From Alphaproteobacteria bacterium (GTDB lineage: Bacteria > Pseudomonadota > Alphaproteobacteria > Rhizobiales > Rhizobiaceae), in contig JAUIBM010000025.1 in assembly GCA_030428345.1 (NCBI GenBank), forward strand, positions 1 to 13,179: 13,179 nucleotides of DNA. The letters run 5' to 3'. The notes beneath the pieces were generated by a model. It had not been told where the DNA came from. It saw only the letters and a list, made by a program, of their open reading frames with translations, and made no database searches. Position numbers and translations under genes: made by a program. Below, piece by piece: positions 1 to 9,540 of the stretch. The first letter of the stretch is position 1, and the number at the start of each line of letters is the position of its first letter.

Positions 1-548
1 GTTATGTGATCGAGGGTGATGGCGAGGCCGCTGCGCCCGCCGGCCCGCGCCGCCAGCACATATTCGCGGGTCCAGATCTGGTTTGCCGCCGCGCGCGTCA
101 CCCGCGCGAAGATCGGCACATTGATGAAGGCGATCGCGAAGACCGCGTTGGACAGCGACGGCCCGAAGACCGCCGCCAGCATGATGGCGAACAGCAGGGC
201 GGGAAAGGCGAAGGAGAAATCGGCCAGCCGCATGACGGCGTTCTCGACCCACCCGCCCCAGGCGCTGGCGATGAGCCCGAGAACCACGCCGGCCGATCCG
301 CCGAGCAGAACCGACACCAGCGCGATCGCCATGGAATTGCGCGCCCCGGCCATCAATTGCGAGACGACATCGCGGCCCAACTGGTCGGTGCCCAGCCAAT
401 GGACGGCGTCCGGGGCGGCGAATTTGTGCGCGACATCGATCGCCGCATAGGGGTGCGGCGTCCATATGAGCGAGACGAGCGCGGCGGCGGCCACGGCCGC
501 GACCAGCGATGCGCCCACGATCAGATTGACGGGGAGGGAGCGTTTCAC
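1..548 (-). CDS. DppC-type peptide ABC transporter permease, C-terminus cut by window edge
   Basis: This is the second inner-membrane permease of a peptide/oligopeptide-type ABC importer (BPD_transp_1 family). I translated 182 residues from a GTG at 548. A hydrophobic first segment lies at about residues 8-27. It is followed by the family-typical periplasmic stretch ending WLGTDQLGRDVVS, then several membrane segments. The EAA-like cytoplasmic loop, which contacts the ATPase subunit, begins near residue 160 (EYVLAARAGGRSG) and runs into the window edge. The GTG overlaps the TGA of the upstream DppB-type gene (shared bases 545-548, GTGA), so translational coupling is likely. Full-length relatives are about 270-300 residues, so roughly 100 are missing, and ATPase genes may follow off-window. 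The family is clear. The substrate (peptide, nickel, opine or other) cannot be told from the permease. Confidence 0.9.
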   Translation of the reverse strand, partial: MKRSLPVNLIVGASLVAAVAAAALVSLIWTPHPYAAIDVAHKFAAPDAVHWLGTDQLGRDVVSQLMAGARNSMAIALVSVLLGGSAGVVLGLIASAWGGWVENAVMRLADFSFAFPALLFAIMLAAVFGPSLSNAVFAIAFINVPIFARVTRAAANQIWTREYVLAARAGGRSGLAITLDHI

Positions 549-1492
549 GCCAATCGCGCCTTCAAGCGTGGGTCGATGAGGACATAGAGAATGTCGACCG
601 CGAAATTGGCGGTGACCACGATGACCGCGAACATCAGCACCAGCGCCTGCACGGTGAACAGGTCGCGATTGCTGATCGCCTGGAAGATCAGCCGTCCGAG
701 CCCGGGTAGGTAGAAGACGTTTTCGATGACGATCGTGCCGGTCACCAGATTGGCGAACTGCATGCCGGCGATGGTGACGATCGGCACCAGCGCATTGGGC
801 AGGATGTGGCGCACGAAGATGCGGCTGCGCGACAATCCGCTCGCCCGCGCCGTCCGCGCGAAATCGAGGCGCATGACCTCCAGCATCGACGAGCGGGTGA
901 CCCGGGCCAGCACCGCCCCCTGGACCAGCGCCAGCGACACGGCGGGCAGGATGAGCGAACGCAGCGCGGCCAGCGGCTCGCCCCATCCGGGGAAGCCGCC
1001 CGGCGGAAGCCAGCGCAGCTTGACCGCGAACAGCAGCACCAGAAGCATGGAGAGCCAGAAGGCGGGCACCGCAATTCCCAACTGGCTGACCAGCATGACC
1101 GCCCAGTCGCCGAAGCGGCGATGATTGGCCGCCGCCAGCACGCCGAGCCCCAGCGCCGTCACGAGGGTCAGGGCCGTTCCGAGCAGGGCCAGGGAAATGG
1201 TCAGCGGGAGGCGCTCGGCGATCAGCCCGGAAACCGGCACGCCGAAGGCGTAGCTGACGCCGAAATCGCCATGCGCCAGTCCGGCGATCCAGTGCCAGTA
1301 TCGCTCCGCCAGCGGGGCGTCGAGGCCGAGTTGGCTGCGCAGGGCGGCCTGGGCATCGGGGGTGGAATCGATCCCCAGGATGACGAGCGCCGGGTCGCCA
1401 GGCAGCAGGTTCATCACTGCGAAGACCACGACCGACACGCCCAGCAGGGTGGCGAGGAAGCCGAGCGTGCGTCTGATCAGGAAAAGCGTCAT
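545..1492 (-). CDS. DppB-type peptide ABC transporter permease
   Basis: This is the first inner-membrane permease of the peptide-type ABC importer, 315 residues, the usual DppB/OppB length. It opens with the family-typical MTLFLIRRTLGFLATLLGV, followed by a first membrane helix ending FAVMNLLPGDPA. The periplasmic region of about residues 35-90 contains HGDFGVSY. About five more helices follow, and the EAA loop reads DFARTARASGLS then RHILPNAL. I chose the ATG at 1492 over an in-frame start 33 nt upstream because the shorter form begins exactly as family members do and has an AGGTCGGA ribosome-binding site at 1498-1505. The gene lies 60 bp after the binding-protein gene, separated by a strong hairpin, and overlaps the next permease by 4 nt. 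Function by family: half of the translocation channel. The substrate is unknown. Confidence 0.93.
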   Translation of the reverse strand: MTLFLIRRTLGFLATLLGVSVVVFAVMNLLPGDPALVILGIDSTPDAQAALRSQLGLDAPLAERYWHWIAGLAHGDFGVSYAFGVPVSGLIAERLPLTISLALLGTALTLVTALGLGVLAAANHRRFGDWAVMLVSQLGIAVPAFWLSMLLVLLFAVKLRWLPPGGFPGWGEPLAALRSLILPAVSLALVQGAVLARVTRSSMLEVMRLDFARTARASGLSRSRIFVRHILPNALVPIVTIAGMQFANLVTGTIVIENVFYLPGLGRLIFQAISNRDLFTVQALVLMFAVIVVTANFAVDILYVLIDPRLKARLA

Positions 1493-1508
1493 TTCATTCC
1501 GACCTGCC

Positions 1509-1541
1509 CGCGGCGGGCGATGCAATCGATGGCCCGCCGCG
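1509..1541 (-). other. Intergenic GC-rich hairpin between binding-protein and permease genes
   Basis: A perfect 10-bp inverted repeat (arms 1509-1518 and 1532-1541, CGCGGCGGGC and its complement) encloses a 13-nt loop. In the minus-strand transcript it lies 11 nt after the binding-protein stop and a few bases before the DppB ribosome-binding site. No T-run follows, so it is not a standard intrinsic terminator. Such stems between binding-protein and permease genes are known in maltose and peptide operons to protect the upstream mRNA from 3'-5' decay. That role here is inference. Confidence 0.75.
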
Positions 1542-1552
1542 ATCGGTTATGC

Positions 1553-3043
1553 TCAGTCGGTCCAGCGAATCTGCTCGAGCGGCTGGAACAGCACCGGCGA
1601 GGACTTCCAGAAGCCGCTCAGTTCCTTGCGGACGATGCTGAGCTTGGGCAATTGGAACAGGAAGCCGTGCACGGCGTCTTCGGCAAGCATTTTCTGTCCC
1701 TGTTTCAGCAATTCATCGCGCTTGGCCTCATCGGCCTCCGTCTTGATCTGGTTCCACAGGGCGTCGAATGCGGGGTTCTCATAGCCGTAGAAATAGCTCT
1801 TGCCGCGCGCGAAATTGCCCATGTCGTTCGGCGAGGTGTGGGCGATGATGGTCATGTCGTAATTGAGTTTCTTGTAGACCTCGGACAGCCAGAAGCCCCA
1901 TTCGACGTTCTCGACCTTGGCATTGATGCCGATTTCGGCGAGTTCGGCCTGGATGATCTCGGCAGAGCGCGTCGCATAGGGGAAGGGCGGGACCCGCATT
2001 GTCATCGTCGCGCCTTCGGCGACGCCTGCTTCCTTGAGCAGTTCCTTCGCCTTGGCCACGTCGTGCGGATACATGCCCGTCAGGTCGACATAGGCTTTGC
2101 CGTGCGGCGGGTAGAAGCTGCCGATCGGCGTCGCCTGGCCGTACATGGCGCCGTCGATGATGGCCTTGCGGTCGAGCGCGTAGCTGATCGCCCGGCGCAC
2201 GCGGATATCGTTGAAGGGCGGGCGCGAATTGTTCATCGCCAGAATGACCTCGCCCTCGGTGCTGCCGACTTCGACCGTGAAGCGCGGATCGGCTTCGAAT
2301 TGCGGCAGCAGTTCCGGTGCGGGGAAGCCGGGAAAGGCGTCGACCTCGTCCGACATGAGCGCGGCGCTGGCGGCCGCCGGATCGGAGATGAAGCGGAAGG
2401 CGATCTTCTCGATCTGGACCTTGTCGGCGTCGCGGTACTGGGCGAACTTCACCAGCTTCAGCCGGTCGCCGCGGGTCCAGCCGTCGAACTTGTAGGGCCC
2501 GGTCCCGATCGGGGTGATGTTGTTGTGCTCGGCGCTTTCCGGGTCGATGATCGAAGCGTCGCCCTGCGCCAGGTTGAACAGGAAGAACGCGTCCTTGCGG
2601 GTCAGCTTGATCTGGACCGTGTTCGGGTCGATGACGGTGACGCTCTCGATCGGCTCGAATATGCCATTGGACGGGTTGACGCTGTCCTTGCCCATCGCGC
2701 GGTCGAATGAGAACTTCACATCGTTCGCGTCGAAGGTGGTGCCGTCGTGGAAGATCGTGCCCTCGACCAGCTTGAAGGTGTAGGTGAGCCCGTCATCCGA
2801 AATCGTCCAGCTCTTGGCGAGGTCGGGAAGCACGGATCCGTCCTCTGCGACGGTGGTCAGCGATTCATACACATTGTGGGCCAGCATGCCGTCAATCGAA
2901 GCCGTTGCGTCGGCGGTCGGATCGAGCGAGGTCGGCTCCTGCTGAAGTCCGATCGAGATCGCGGTCTTGGCGCAGGCGGGGCCGGCGGCCAAGGCCAGAC
3001 CGATCGCGAACAGGATGGCTGATGTGGTGGAATTGCGGCGCAT
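1553..3043 (-). CDS. Periplasmic peptide-type ABC transporter substrate-binding protein (SBP_bac_5)
   Basis: This is the solute receptor of the ABC importer encoded with the two downstream permeases. The protein has 496 residues. Residues 1-25 are a Sec signal peptide (MRR start, hydrophobic core, cleavage after PACA). The mature protein begins with the family pattern ISIGLQQEPTSLDPTADA. Typical SBP_bac_5 stretches follow: LTYTFKLVEGTIFHDGTTFDANDVKFSFDRA (positions about 98-128), IGTGPYKFD, and RVRRAISYALDRKAI. I placed the start at 3043, not at the far upstream in-frame codons, because the signal peptide begins there and an AGGGAG ribosome-binding site lies 9 nt before it. There is no lipobox cysteine, so it should be a free periplasmic protein. 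The cargo (di- or oligopeptide, or another ligand of this broad family) cannot be read from sequence. Confidence 0.93.
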   Translation of the reverse strand: MRRNSTTSAILFAIGLALAAGPACAKTAISIGLQQEPTSLDPTADATASIDGMLAHNVYESLTTVAEDGSVLPDLAKSWTISDDGLTYTFKLVEGTIFHDGTTFDANDVKFSFDRAMGKDSVNPSNGIFEPIESVTVIDPNTVQIKLTRKDAFFLFNLAQGDASIIDPESAEHNNITPIGTGPYKFDGWTRGDRLKLVKFAQYRDADKVQIEKIAFRFISDPAAASAALMSDEVDAFPGFPAPELLPQFEADPRFTVEVGSTEGEVILAMNNSRPPFNDIRVRRAISYALDRKAIIDGAMYGQATPIGSFYPPHGKAYVDLTGMYPHDVAKAKELLKEAGVAEGATMTMRVPPFPYATRSAEIIQAELAEIGINAKVENVEWGFWLSEVYKKLNYDMTIIAHTSPNDMGNFARGKSYFYGYENPAFDALWNQIKTEADEAKRDELLKQGQKMLAEDAVHGFLFQLPKLSIVRKELSGFWKSSPVLFQPLEQIRWTD

Positions 3044-3085
3044 GGCGAAAAGCTCCCTGGCGGCTGTAAAGGGGGAACGCGTGCG

Positions 3086-3140
3086 GCAGGGCGACGGCGT
3101 TCCTGAAGCGAGGCAGTTACGGCGCTTCCGTGTCGCCTGC
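3086..3140 (-). other. Possible structured 5' leader of the binding-protein gene
   Basis: Nested complementary segments lie 43 nt before the binding-protein start. The outer arms are 3086-3095 and 3132-3140 (nine pairs with one bulged base). The inner arms are 3105-3110 and 3123-3128 (GAAGCG/CGCTTC). The two are joined by an asymmetric internal loop of 9 versus 3 nt. The stem could be the processed 3' end of the upstream cation-transporter mRNA or a leader structure. No riboswitch family that I recognise matches it, and no T-run follows. Confidence 0.35.
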
Positions 3141-3237
3141 ATGACATCGGCGCGCGGGAACCAGCCAATTTCATGCCCGGCACCGGGGCTGATCGGGCGA
3201 ACCGTAGCGAACGCAGCAATCTGTCGCAGCATGAGTG

Positions 3238-4194
3238 TCAGACTTCCGCGCGGCGTGCCTTGTCGGCCTTTTCCACTTCCTCGCGATGCGAGGCTGCGCT
3301 CTGGACCTCGATGAACAGGCGCTTGACGATGGGGAACCGTTCCTTGATGGCGTCCTCGAGCGCGGCGATCGCCTCCTCGACCTTGCCGGCGGTCAGGTTG
3401 TTCTCGAAATCCACCGAAATCGCCAGCAGCACGTCGTTCGGGCCGCGATGCAGGGTGCGCACCTCATTGACGCTGTCGACGGTTGGCGTCGCCTCGATGA
3501 TGTTGCGGATCGCGGCGATCGTCTCGGGCGCCGCGGCCTCGCCGATCAGCAGCCCCTTGGTTTCGTATGCAAGCATCGCGGCGGTCACCGCCAGGATGAC
3601 GCCGATCGCGACGGAAGCGACGCCGTCGAGCTGCGGCATGTCCAGCCACTGCGCCCCCGCGATACCTGCGGCGGCGACGATCAGGCCGAGCATGGCGGCC
3701 GTGTCCTCGAAGAGTACGGTGAAGACGCTCGGGTCCTTCGAGCGATGCACGGCCTGGATCCAGCCCTGATTGCCCTTGGTTCGCGCGAATTCCCGCAGCG
3801 CCACCGTCCAGGCCGCGGATTCGAAAACGAAGGCGAGGCCAAGCACCACATAGTTGATGGTGGGGTTCTCGACCGGGTGCGGTTCGAAGACCTTCTGGAC
3901 GCCCTCATAGATCGAAATGCCCGATCCGATCGCGAAGATCAGGATGGCGACGACGAAGGCCCAGAAATACAGCTCGGCGCCATATCCGAAGGGGTGGCGG
4001 TCGTCGGCGGGTTTTCGCGCCCGATGCATGCCATACAGGAGCAGCCCCTGATTGCCGGTGTCGACCACGGAGTGGATCCCCTCCGAAAGCATGGCGGACG
4101 ACCCGGTGAGGAAGGCGGCGACGAACTTCGTCGCGGAGATCAGCGCATTGCCCGCAAGGGCCGCGTAGATGACTTTCTTTGAACCGGTTGCCAT
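3238..4194 (-). CDS. Cation diffusion facilitator family transporter, SLC30A9-like
   Basis: This is an inner-membrane divalent-cation/proton antiporter of the CDF family (probably Zn, possibly Mn or Fe), 318 residues. About six membrane helices occupy residues 9-210, followed by a cytoplasmic ferredoxin-like C-terminal domain to about residue 297 and a charged tail. Helix 2 carries the H41-x3-D45 metal site (SEGIHSVVDTGNQ), followed by the conserved RHPFGYGAELYFWAF at 66-80. In helix 5 the canonical HxxxD is replaced by LFEDTAAMLG, with E163 and D164. I recall this pattern from the SLC30A9/ZnT9 branch, which may have a different metal preference. The start at 4194 has GGAG 6 nt upstream. An in-frame TTG four codons earlier would overlap that site. 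It lies 40 bp downstream of marC and is probably co-transcribed with it. Confidence 0.92.
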   Translation of the reverse strand: MATGSKKVIYAALAGNALISATKFVAAFLTGSSAMLSEGIHSVVDTGNQGLLLYGMHRARKPADDRHPFGYGAELYFWAFVVAILIFAIGSGISIYEGVQKVFEPHPVENPTINYVVLGLAFVFESAAWTVALREFARTKGNQGWIQAVHRSKDPSVFTVLFEDTAAMLGLIVAAAGIAGAQWLDMPQLDGVASVAIGVILAVTAAMLAYETKGLLIGEAAAPETIAAIRNIIEATPTVDSVNEVRTLHRGPNDVLLAISVDFENNLTAGKVEEAIAALEDAIKERFPIVKRLFIEVQSAASHREEVEKADKARRAEV

Positions 4195-4234
4195 CAGGTT
4201 CTCCAATGCTTGTTCAGGGGAGGGCGCCTGCGCT

Positions 4235-4870
4235 TCAGGCCGCTTCGATCAGCGCTCTCACCCCATCGGCGACGAACTGAACGGAAAGGGCGGCAAGTAG
4301 CACGCCCAGGAGACGGGAAAGGATCGAGCGCACCGTCACGCCCAGATATTTGTCGATGCGTTCGGCAAGCATGAATGCGCCGAGCACCAGCGCCATGACG
4401 GCGATCAGGATCGCGATCAGGATGGCGCGTCCGGCGATTCCCGGACCAAAGCCCGTCGACAGCAGGATGACCGCCGAGATCGCGCCGGGGCCGGCGATCA
4501 GCGGAATGGCCAGCGGGAAGGCGGCGATGTTGGCGATATGGTCGAGGGTAATCGCGCGTTCTGAGGTTTTCTCGTGGCGCTCGTGCCGCTTCTCGAAGAT
4601 CATCTCGAAGGCGATGTAGAACAGCAGCAGGCCGCCCGCGACGCGGAATGCCGGCAGGGTGATGCCCAGCAACCCCAGTATGGCGCTGCCGAGCAGCATG
4701 AAGCCCACCAGCACGCAAAAGCCGATCGCCGCCGCGCGCAGCCCCACCGATTGGCGCTCGGCCCGTGTCATTCCGGTCGTCAGCGCCAGGAAGAGCGGCG
4801 CAAGGCCCGGCGGGTCGATCGTCACCAGCAGCGTCACGAAAGCGTTGATGAGCGCGTCGATTGTTGGCAA
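4235..4870 (-). CDS. MarC family integral membrane protein
   Basis: A 211-residue, six-helix inner-membrane protein of the MarC/UPF0056 family. It opens with INAFVTLLVTIDPPGLAPLFLALT, the strongest family signature. Later come RVAGGLLLFYIAFEMIF (about 77-93) and AAFPLAIPLIAGPGAISAVI (about 115-134), two other conserved blocks. The start is a TTG at 4870: no ATG or GTG gives the conserved N-terminus, and AAAGGAG lies 10 nt upstream (4881-4887, minus strand). The family's biochemical role is unsettled. The old link to multiple antibiotic resistance in E. coli was withdrawn, and an amino-acid or metabolite transport role has been proposed for some members. It is divergent from the phosphatase gene with 32 bp between starts and is followed 40 bp later by the cation transporter. 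Confidence 0.92.
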   Translation of the reverse strand: MPTIDALINAFVTLLVTIDPPGLAPLFLALTTGMTRAERQSVGLRAAAIGFCVLVGFMLLGSAILGLLGITLPAFRVAGGLLLFYIAFEMIFEKRHERHEKTSERAITLDHIANIAAFPLAIPLIAGPGAISAVILLSTGFGPGIAGRAILIAILIAVMALVLGAFMLAERIDKYLGVTVRSILSRLLGVLLAALSVQFVADGVRALIEAA

Positions 4871-4880
4871 GGAACTCTCT

Positions 4881-4893
4881 CTCCTTTGAAAGG
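4881..4893. promoter_or_regulatory. Back-to-back Shine-Dalgarno sequences forming a palindrome
   Basis: CCTTT-G-AAAGG at 4883-4893 is a perfect 5+5 palindrome. Read leftward it is the AAAGGAG ribosome-binding site of marC (4887 to 4881, 10 nt before its TTG). Read rightward it is the AAAGG of the phosphatase gene (4889-4893, 9 nt before its ATG). The two start codons are only 32 bp apart, so each promoter must lie at least partly inside the opposite gene. I see no convincing -10/-35 pair for either. Confidence 0.6.
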
Positions 4894-4902
4894 CGCGCCA
4901 GC

Positions 4903-5766
4903 ATGCAGCTTCGATTACTCGACCACCTTAGCGATCCGGGCACTGCGGGCAAGCGCAACGAGGACAATCTGTGCCTGGAGGAGGGGCTGTTGGCGGTATT
5001 CGACGGAGCGACCGGCATTGGCGATCAACTGGTCTTTCCCGAACACGGGAGCGACGCGGCCTGGCTTGCCGAGTTCGCGGCGCATCGCCTCGCCGGCTGC
5101 GAGTCGGACCTTTCCGCCGGCGACATGGTGCGCGAGATCGCCTCCGCCGCGCGCAAGGAAGTCGCGGACCGCACGGATATCGAGGCGCTGCCGCGCTATG
5201 CATGGCCGACCTGCGGCTTCGAAATGGCCCGCGTCAGGCAGGGCCGGCTGGAGCTTTCCGGCCTTGGCGATTGCTGCGCCTATCTGCTCGCTCCCTCAGG
5301 CGAATTGACCATCCATTGTCCGATTCCCTCGGCCCGCGAGGTCGAGATGGCGGTCGCCCGCGCTTTGCTCGACCGGAGCGGCGGTTTCGGTCCGCAAGGC
5401 GGAATCGTGCGCGAGGGCGAGGCTCTGGAGGTGCTGCGGCGGGGACGCTCGCAACACAATACGCCCGGCGGCAAGGTGTGGACCCTTGGATTGGCGCCGC
5501 AGGCCGGCGAGCATGTCTCCAGCCTTGATGTCGACGCCCCCGAAGGCAGCCTGCTCCTGTTGATGAGCGACGGATTTGCGGCGCTGACCGAAATGTATCT
5601 GCACCATACGGCGGTTGAAATGGTGGCCGCGGCCGCGGATATCGGCCTGGCTCCCCTGCTCAGAGAGCTTCGGCGGATCGAGCAGGTCGACGACCCCTTC
5701 GCCGAGCGATTCGCGCGGTTCAAGCGGAGCGACGACGCCACCGCGATTCTGGCCGTGGTCGCCTGA
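4903..5766 (+). CDS. PPM/PP2C-type protein serine/threonine phosphatase
   Basis: A 287-residue soluble metal-dependent phosphatase of the PPM (PP2C-like) superfamily. Family motifs appear in order: GKRNEDN at 16-22 with metal ligand D21, AVFDGATG at 31-38 with D34, SGLGDCCAYL at 119-128, LLLMSDGF at 218-225 with D223, and KRSDDATAILAVV at 274-286 with D277/D278. All acidic metal-site positions are therefore present. No membrane helix, signal peptide or extra sensory domain is fused. The ATG at 4903 is preferred to upstream in-frame codons because of AAAGG 9 nt before it and because the homologous region starts there. No cognate kinase or anti-sigma partner lies in the window, so the target is unknown. 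It is divergent from marC and 163 bp upstream of gyrA. Confidence 0.85.
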   Translation: MQLRLLDHLSDPGTAGKRNEDNLCLEEGLLAVFDGATGIGDQLVFPEHGSDAAWLAEFAAHRLAGCESDLSAGDMVREIASAARKEVADRTDIEALPRYAWPTCGFEMARVRQGRLELSGLGDCCAYLLAPSGELTIHCPIPSAREVEMAVARALLDRSGGFGPQGGIVREGEALEVLRRGRSQHNTPGGKVWTLGLAPQAGEHVSSLDVDAPEGSLLLLMSDGFAALTEMYLHHTAVEMVAAAADIGLAPLLRELRRIEQVDDPFAERFARFKRSDDATAILAVVA

Positions 5767-5812
5767 ATCGCGCCGAATTGCGTTGGAAAACTGAAATCCG
5801 CGGCGAAGCCCT

Positions 5813-5845
5813 CGTAAAACGCTGAAATAAAAAGAGTTTTTTACG
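5813..5845. other. AT-rich inverted repeat after the phosphatase gene
   Basis: CGTAAAA (5813-5819) and TTTTACG (5839-5845) are complementary across 19 nt. The interval holds A5-GAG-T6 (5829-5842). In this GC-rich window it stands out as an AT-rich island about 55-85 bp upstream of the inferred gyrA start point. It may serve as a weak terminator for the phosphatase transcript or as an upstream promoter element or bend for gyrA. The stem is too AT-rich to be a confident intrinsic terminator. Confidence 0.3.
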
Positions 5846-5851
5846 CTGCGC

Positions 5852-5882
5852 TGCGGCGGTCGATTTGGCTTTCGCCGCCGCA
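5852..5882. promoter_or_regulatory. Inverted repeat bracketing the gyrA -35 box
   Basis: TGCGGCGG (5852-5859) and CCGCCGCA (5875-5882) are perfect 8-bp complements separated by 15 nt that contain the -35 hexamer at 5865-5870. The arm centres are 23 bp apart, about two helical turns, as expected for a dimeric DNA-binding protein. As RNA it would lie upstream of the inferred start point, so a DNA operator is the more sensible reading. Chance in GC-rich DNA cannot be excluded. Confidence 0.4.
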
Positions 5883-5893
5883 TGCCTTATATT
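5865..5893 (+). promoter_or_regulatory. Sigma-70-type promoter of gyrA
   Basis: A -35 box TTGGCT (5865-5870) and a -10 box TATATT (5888-5893, five of six consensus bases) are separated by exactly 17 bp. The inferred transcription start is near 5900, giving a leader of about 30 nt before the TTG start codon. This is the best promoter match I can find in the window, and its place directly upstream of an essential gene supports it. Confidence 0.7.
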
Positions 5894-5929
5894 GAGCGTT
5901 CCAAATAATCTCAAAAAAGACGGCATACC

Positions 5930-8782
<2,853 letters not shown>

Positions 8783-8796
8783 GCCGTACCTGAACC

Positions 8797-8871
8797 TTGG
8801 CGGGCGACTGCTGCAATTCGCGCAATTGCCCGCCGACCGGACCCGGCGCATAGTGGGGTCCTGAACGGTTC
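8797..8871. other. Cluster of inverted repeats between gyrA and the LysE-family gene
   Basis: Three potential hairpins follow one another in this 100-bp gap. TTGGCGGGC/GCCCGCCGA (8797-8805 and 8828-8836, one G-U pair) encloses an alternative stem GCAATT/AATTGC (8813-8818 and 8824-8829). Next comes GGACCC/GGGTCC (8839-8844 and 8856-8861). Last is the small palindrome GAAC-G-GTTC (8863-8871). None is followed by a T-run, so termination here, if it occurs, would need Rho. The stems may define the gyrA mRNA 3' end. Confidence 0.45.
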
Positions 8872-8883
8872 TGCAGGTTCGCG

Positions 8884-9498
8884 ATGTCTCTTTCCATTCT
8901 CCTCGGTTTTGTGCTCGCCTGTTTCGTCATCATCATCGTGCCGGGCCCCACGGTCACGGTGATCATCGCCAATTCGCTGCGTGACGGCGCGCGCGCCGGT
9001 CTGACGAACGTCGCCGGCACGCAGGCCGGTCTGGTGCCGATGGTGCTGATCGTCGCCCTCGGCCTCAACACGGTGGTCGAGGTGATGGGGGAGTGGTTCT
9101 TCTGGATCAAGCTGGGAGGCGCCGCCTACCTGGTCTGGCTCGGGGTCAAGTTGTGGCTGTCGGATGGCGCGCTGGGGGATCCCGCGCGCATCAAGCGGCC
9201 CGGATCCGGCTATTTCTGGCAGGGTTTCATCGTCATCTGGTCGAACCCGAAGGCGCTGCTGTTCTTCGGGGCGTTCCTGCCGCAATTCATCGATCCGGCG
9301 GGCAATGCGTTCATGCAGACGCTTCTGCTCGGCGGAATTTTCATGGCGGTCGGCGCGATCTTCGACTCCCTGTACGCGGTCCTTGCGGGCCGGGCGGGGG
9401 CTTTGTTGACCCGAGGCCGAATTCGCCTGGTGGAGCGCATCAGCGGGAGCCTGCTGATCTGTGGCGGGCTGTGGATGGCGACCTTGCGGAGGGCGTGA
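8884..9498 (+). CDS. LysE/RhtB-family amino acid exporter
   Basis: A 204-residue inner-membrane protein of the LysE/RhtB superfamily, whose members export amino acids such as lysine, threonine or homoserine lactone. The family hallmark VPGPTVTVIIANSLRDGARAGL lies at 19-40, with the PGP turn at 20-22 after the first helix. The second conserved block, IKLGGAAYLVWLGVKLW, lies at 75-91, and WSNPKALLFFGAFLPQFI in the C-terminal half is also typical. About six membrane helices are expected. The start at 8884 has a modest CAGG ribosome-binding site. The gene interrupts the gyrA to coaD stretch and is probably its own unit or reads through from gyrA. The substrate cannot be inferred. Confidence 0.92.
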   Translation: MSLSILLGFVLACFVIIIVPGPTVTVIIANSLRDGARAGLTNVAGTQAGLVPMVLIVALGLNTVVEVMGEWFFWIKLGGAAYLVWLGVKLWLSDGALGDPARIKRPGSGYFWQGFIVIWSNPKALLFFGAFLPQFIDPAGNAFMQTLLLGGIFMAVGAIFDSLYAVLAGRAGALLTRGRIRLVERISGSLLICGGLWMATLRRA

Positions 9499-9505
9499 AC
9501 GCCCT
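9490..9505 (+). other. Hairpin with the LysE-family stop codon in its loop
   Basis: AGGGCG (9490-9495) and CGCCCT (9500-9505) form a perfect 6-bp stem with a TGAA loop that contains the TGA stop (9496-9498). No T-run follows. It may protect the mRNA 3' end or slow terminating ribosomes. The arms are partly fixed by coding sequence, so chance is possible. Confidence 0.4.
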
Positions 9506-9540
9506 GCCGTCTCCGTCAATGCGGATTGGCGGGGGCTTCG

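Noticed and set aside
806..2710. 634-residue open frame on the plus strand across the DppB and binding-protein genes
   Set aside because: Same GC-driven shadow effect. It spans two real genes and their gap, with compositionally biased translation and no recognisable domain.
3141..3237. Promoter for the peptide ABC operon on the minus strand
   Set aside because: A TTGGCT hexamer is present, but no acceptable -10 box follows at 16-18 bp. Not supportable by eye.
3235..4182. 315-residue plus-strand frame antisense to the cation transporter
   Set aside because: The minus-strand frame gives a complete CDF protein with conserved motifs. The plus-strand product is a shadow.
4861..4902. Upstream in-frame start for the phosphatase giving 14 more residues
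   Set aside because: It would run into the marC coding region, lacks a ribosome-binding site, and the homologous region starts at the ATG at 4903.
8868..8880. Possible alphaproteobacterial LexA box upstream of the exporter
   Set aside because: The direct repeat is GTTC-N5-GTTC, whereas the known alphaproteobacterial LexA site is GTTC-N7-GTTC. The spacing is wrong.
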